Below, piece after piece: positions 23,823 to 25,680 of a DNA stretch of 25,680 bases; position 1 is the first letter of the stretch, and the number at the start of each line of letters is the position of its first letter. The position numbers were made by a program, and so were the translations under genes. Below the pieces are notes generated by a model. It made no database searches. It was given only the letters and a program-made list of their open reading frames with translations, and was not told the DNA's origin. The DNA comes from DASTSN01 sp035549175 (lineage in GTDB: Bacteria > Bacteroidota > Bacteroidia > Chitinophagales > Chitinophagaceae), in contig DASZRL010000103.1 in NCBI GenBank assembly GCA_035549175.1, positions 1-25,680 of the forward strand, in the 5' to 3' direction.

Positions 23823-24500
23823 TCACGGATGGCTGAGCGAAGCCTGGGATCCGGCCTGTGCCTCTACCTGGGTATTGGGTGAAGCGGACGGCTGGCTGGC
23901 GGCGGACTGGAGGGTATGCCTGGTCGCTGCCTTGAAGCGGCCGGTGGCGCTGGTGCCGGCAGTTTCTGCCTTGTGAATGGAGGCGCCGGTCTGCTGGCGC
24001 GACTGGCCGGCCAGGGTGAGGGCAGCCTGGTTGCCTTGTGACGGGTCCGTACCCGCCTGAACGCCGGTGCTGGCATTGGCGGATCCTCCACCGCGTACCT
24101 GGATGTCCCCTTCGCTCATGGTATTGACGGCTGCGCCGCTTTGCGCAGACCCGCCTACCTCCCCGTTCACCTGTACCCCGGCATCCCGGAGAACACTGCT
24201 GCGCAAGCCCGGGCTTGTCTGCAGGCCATTGGCGGTTTGGGACTGCAGGCTGACCACCGTATGGGAGAGCAGGTGATGGCCCGTGGCGGCGATATCACCG
24301 GTAAACCGGGTGCCGGCCTGTACCGAACTGCCGGTAGCACTGTTCAGGGCTGCGTTGGTCGAGTTGAGACTGGCCACGTTCACTGCACTGCGCAGGGTGG
24401 CATTGGTGGCGGAGCTGAGCCCCAGGTTCAGTTGGGCGTAGCTACCGGCCGTAAGGGTGCTGGCCACGGCAAGCACCATGGCATGTTTCATCGTCTTCAT
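23823..24500 (-). CDS. Low-complexity secreted protein rich in Ala, Ser, Thr, Gln, Asn and Gly
   Basis: A 225-residue protein matching no family I know. A clear signal peptide (about 1-22, ending GSYAQ) precedes a mature part with no Cys, Trp or Tyr. Short imperfect repeats are present: TNATLRSA and TNAALNSA, SSVQAGT and TGVQAGT, plus many Ser/Ala/Gln steps near the end. Valine/hydrophobic residues recur in the first half (VVSLQSQ, VQVNGEV, IQVRGGG), which could form a beta-solenoid or adhesin-like surface. Codons and base composition match the GC-rich flanks. ATG 24500 or 24491 can start it. A terminator follows. It could be an adhesin, a matrix protein or a cell-surface filler, with nothing firmer. 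Confidence 0.7.
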   Translation of the reverse strand: MKTMKHAMVLAVASTLTAGSYAQLNLGLSSATNATLRSAVNVASLNSTNAALNSATGSSVQAGTRFTGDIAATGHHLLSHTVVSLQSQTANGLQTSPGLRSSVLRDAGVQVNGEVGGSAQSGAAVNTMSEGDIQVRGGGSANASTGVQAGTDPSQGNQAALTLAGQSRQQTGASIHKAETAGTSATGRFKAATRHTLQSAASQPSASPNTQVEAQAGSQASLSHP

Positions 24501-24639
24501 AGCTGATTTTTTTGGTGATAAAAGGGTAAGGTTTCAATACATAAATCCATCATTTAGCAGCCTGACCGGTTCCTGGTCCCCGGTCGCATCGGCCGTCCCA
24601 TACTGATTCAGATCAAGCTGCCGTGCTATGGGCAGGTGT

Positions 24640-24667
24640 ATAAAAGACCCGCGTCAGGCCGCGGGGT
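24640..24667 (-). terminator. Terminator-like hairpin downstream of the RAYT gene
   Basis: Read on the - strand, ACCCCGCG (24667-24660) pairs with CGCGGGT (24653-24647) with one bulged base around a 6-base loop, followed by CTTTTATA. It can end transcripts from the RAYT gene before the low-complexity gene begins. Confidence 0.6.
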
Positions 24668-24724
24668 TTAACCAGAGGGAAATTTTTTTTGCTTCCGGCA
24701 TCTCGTATCCTTATGCGAAGAATG

Positions 24725-24746
24725 GCCGGGGCGAAGTCGCCCCGGC
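24725..24746. repeat. Perfect GC-rich palindrome, possible REP-like element
   Basis: GCCGGGGCGA (24725-24734) and TCGCCCCGGC (24737-24746) form a perfect 10-bp stem around the two-base loop AG. No T run follows on either strand, so it is not a normal terminator. It lies 50 bases from the RAYT stop, and RAYT proteins act on such short palindromes. No second copy is visible in the window. Confidence 0.45.
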
Positions 24747-24796
24747 ATTAACGGATTCATTTTCATGCTGTCTGCTACCTGAAATCCGTTGAAGGA

Positions 24797-25423
24797 TTAA
24801 TTCCGTATGTATCTTCCGAAAAAATTGCCGTGTACATTTCCCGCAATGGAAATGTGCTGGATCACGGAAGGGATCTTGTGGATATTCACCAGTCCTTTCA
24901 TGCCCGCGTAATCCCGCGCGGAACTGTACAGGTAGTCTTCCGCCGCCGTGACGATACGGTCGCGGACCGGGTTGTCATGTATATACTCCACCCGTTCGAG
25001 TAACCCCAGGGGATTGTTGGGGCTGATGAAGACGGGATTGGTGCAGGTATGCCACACCTGGTATTTTTTGAGCAAACCGAGTTTGTTGCTTAGATTTTCA
25101 AAGCGCGTCATCATCCATTTTCTGCGGCGTGCCGGCTCCACCGTCATGCCTTCCAGCAGTTTGGGAGTCGTAAAGCGCTTGAACTCTTTTTCCAGCTCGC
25201 TTATGGCCTGGCCTTCCCGGGTCCCGGCCATCAGGTGCAGGTGGTTGCTCATCAGGCACCAGGCATATATTTTCAATCCCTTGTTTTCGGTAAAATGGTT
25301 CAGCGAGTGGACAATGACCTGCTTGTATACCGGCCGGACAAAGAGGTCTACCCAATCCACGACAGTAAGGGTCAGGAAAAAGCAGTTGGAAACTTCACCC
25401 TGGTTATGGTCACCATGGTCCAT
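24797..25423 (-). CDS. REP-associated tyrosine transposase (RAYT, IS200-like Y1 family)
   Basis: A 208-residue Y1 transposase-like protein. Visible are an opening strand (FFLTLTVVDW, 15-24), the HUH metal-binding motif in MSNHLHL (58-64, His61 and His63), and the catalytic-tyrosine helix VEYIHDNPVRDRIV (145-158, likely nucleophile Tyr147), followed by YLYSSARDY (164-172), a hallmark of RAYTs. Such enzymes cut and join single-stranded REP palindromes and are usually single-copy chromosomal genes rather than active insertion sequences. The key residues look intact. No insertion-sequence ends or target duplications are visible. ATG 25423 gives the family N-terminus. The palindrome at 24725-24746 is a candidate substrate. 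Confidence 0.88.
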   Translation of the reverse strand: MDHGDHNQGEVSNCFFLTLTVVDWVDLFVRPVYKQVIVHSLNHFTENKGLKIYAWCLMSNHLHLMAGTREGQAISELEKEFKRFTTPKLLEGMTVEPARRRKWMMTRFENLSNKLGLLKKYQVWHTCTNPVFISPNNPLGLLERVEYIHDNPVRDRIVTAAEDYLYSSARDYAGMKGLVNIHKIPSVIQHISIAGNVHGNFFGRYIRN

Positions 25424-25680
25424 AGAATTGTAGGTTTTGTTTGGTAATGCGTTTTCGGAGGGCGAAGCGGATCCGGTCTACCTGCTGCAAAATGTGTTCC
25501 GGATTCCTTAAAAGCAGGCCTGGTGGCCAAATGTATTTGGGCTCCGACGGGCTGGCCGGCGAGGGGAGGCGGTTTTAGGCTGCCCCGGGTCACGGATCGC
25601 CTGCCTGTCCCTTTTCTCACCGGGGGCCATTTTATGGGTCGTTTTCCGGTTTTTCAGGTCATTTGGCGGGGTATTTTGAT
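25424..25680. other. Right-edge stretch without a recognised gene
   Basis: This stretch lies upstream of the RAYT gene. A few short frames are open but none has family-like content. An ATG at 25634 (+) stays open to the edge for only 15 codons, so nothing can be concluded from it. Confidence 0.4.

Larger units (their letters stand above)
24501..24796. other. Non-coding stretch with two hairpins, upstream of the low-complexity gene
   Basis: I see no gene in these 296 bases. They hold the leader of the low-complexity gene (up to about 24600), a terminator-like hairpin at 24640-24667 and the perfect palindrome at 24725-24746, 50 bases beyond the RAYT stop. No Bacteroidota-type promoter could be read with confidence on the - strand. 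Confidence 0.6.

Noticed and set aside
1..25680. CRISPR arrays, tRNA/rRNA genes and prophage modules
   Set aside because: No regularly spaced repeats, no recognisable tRNA or rRNA sequence and no phage structural genes were seen; the XRE proteins alone do not make a prophage.

Overview
The window looks like chromosomal DNA from a fairly GC-rich member of the Bacteroidota, most likely a Chitinophagaceae-type or related soil/environmental genus. The evidence is the gene families: a SusC/RagA plus SusD/RagB pair with an ECF sigma factor and a DUF4974-type FecR anti-sigma, a TlpA protein with a DUF3738-like tail, a DUF6520-type small secreted protein next to a MauE/DoxX protein, a Bacteroidota-type NifU/Nfu protein, and a -33 TTG / -7 TAnnTTTG style promoter. 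Taxonomy is inference; no rRNA or tRNA gene was seen.

Layout. (1) 1-3840: tail of an unidentified gene, a LysE-type exporter and the peptidoglycan glycosyltransferase MtgA on the + strand. Convergent to these are a NadR-like kinase and a GT39-type membrane glycosyltransferase. (2) 3957-6422: an ECF sigma factor, a small two-helix membrane protein and a short Hsp20, then a DUF6159-like membrane protein; both units end in clear hairpin terminators. (3) 6448-9001: a TlpA thioredoxin/DUF3738-like protein, then two look-alike short XRE regulators arranged tail to tail, one of them translationally coupled to a further small protein. (4) 9002-16277: an AT-rich, palindrome-rich control region followed by ECF sigma, FecR, SusC (with an N-terminal STN signalling domain) and SusD, which together form a trans-envelope-signalling uptake locus with no degradative enzyme beside it. 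(5) 16312-18300, - strand: AraC-family regulator, MauE/DoxX protein and DUF6520-type secreted peptide; the AraC gene is preceded by two identical 15-bp repeats spaced 21 bp apart. (6) 18406-22351, - strand: M23 lipoprotein and PnuC transporter, a membrane-anchored SRPBCC protein, Nfu, and an ECF sigma factor overlapping a four-helix membrane protein. (7) 22426-25680: an ArsC/YffB-like protein, an outer-membrane beta-barrel candidate, a low-complexity secreted protein lacking Cys and Trp, and a RAYT (REP-associated tyrosine transposase) close to a perfect GC-rich palindrome.

How parts may work together. The ECF2-FecR-SusC-SusD set should sense and import one unknown ligand through the SusC STN domain. 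The nearby TlpA, MauE/DoxX and DUF6520 proteins could form an envelope thiol-redox module associated with it (inference from proximity). PnuC and the NadR-like kinase, about 15 kb apart, could together salvage nicotinamide riboside. Three ECF sigma factors in 18 kb make this a signalling-dense region. Nothing here is a proven novel system. The best leads are the paired XRE regulators with the palindrome cluster, the AraC operator, the low-complexity secreted protein, and the RAYT/palindrome pair.
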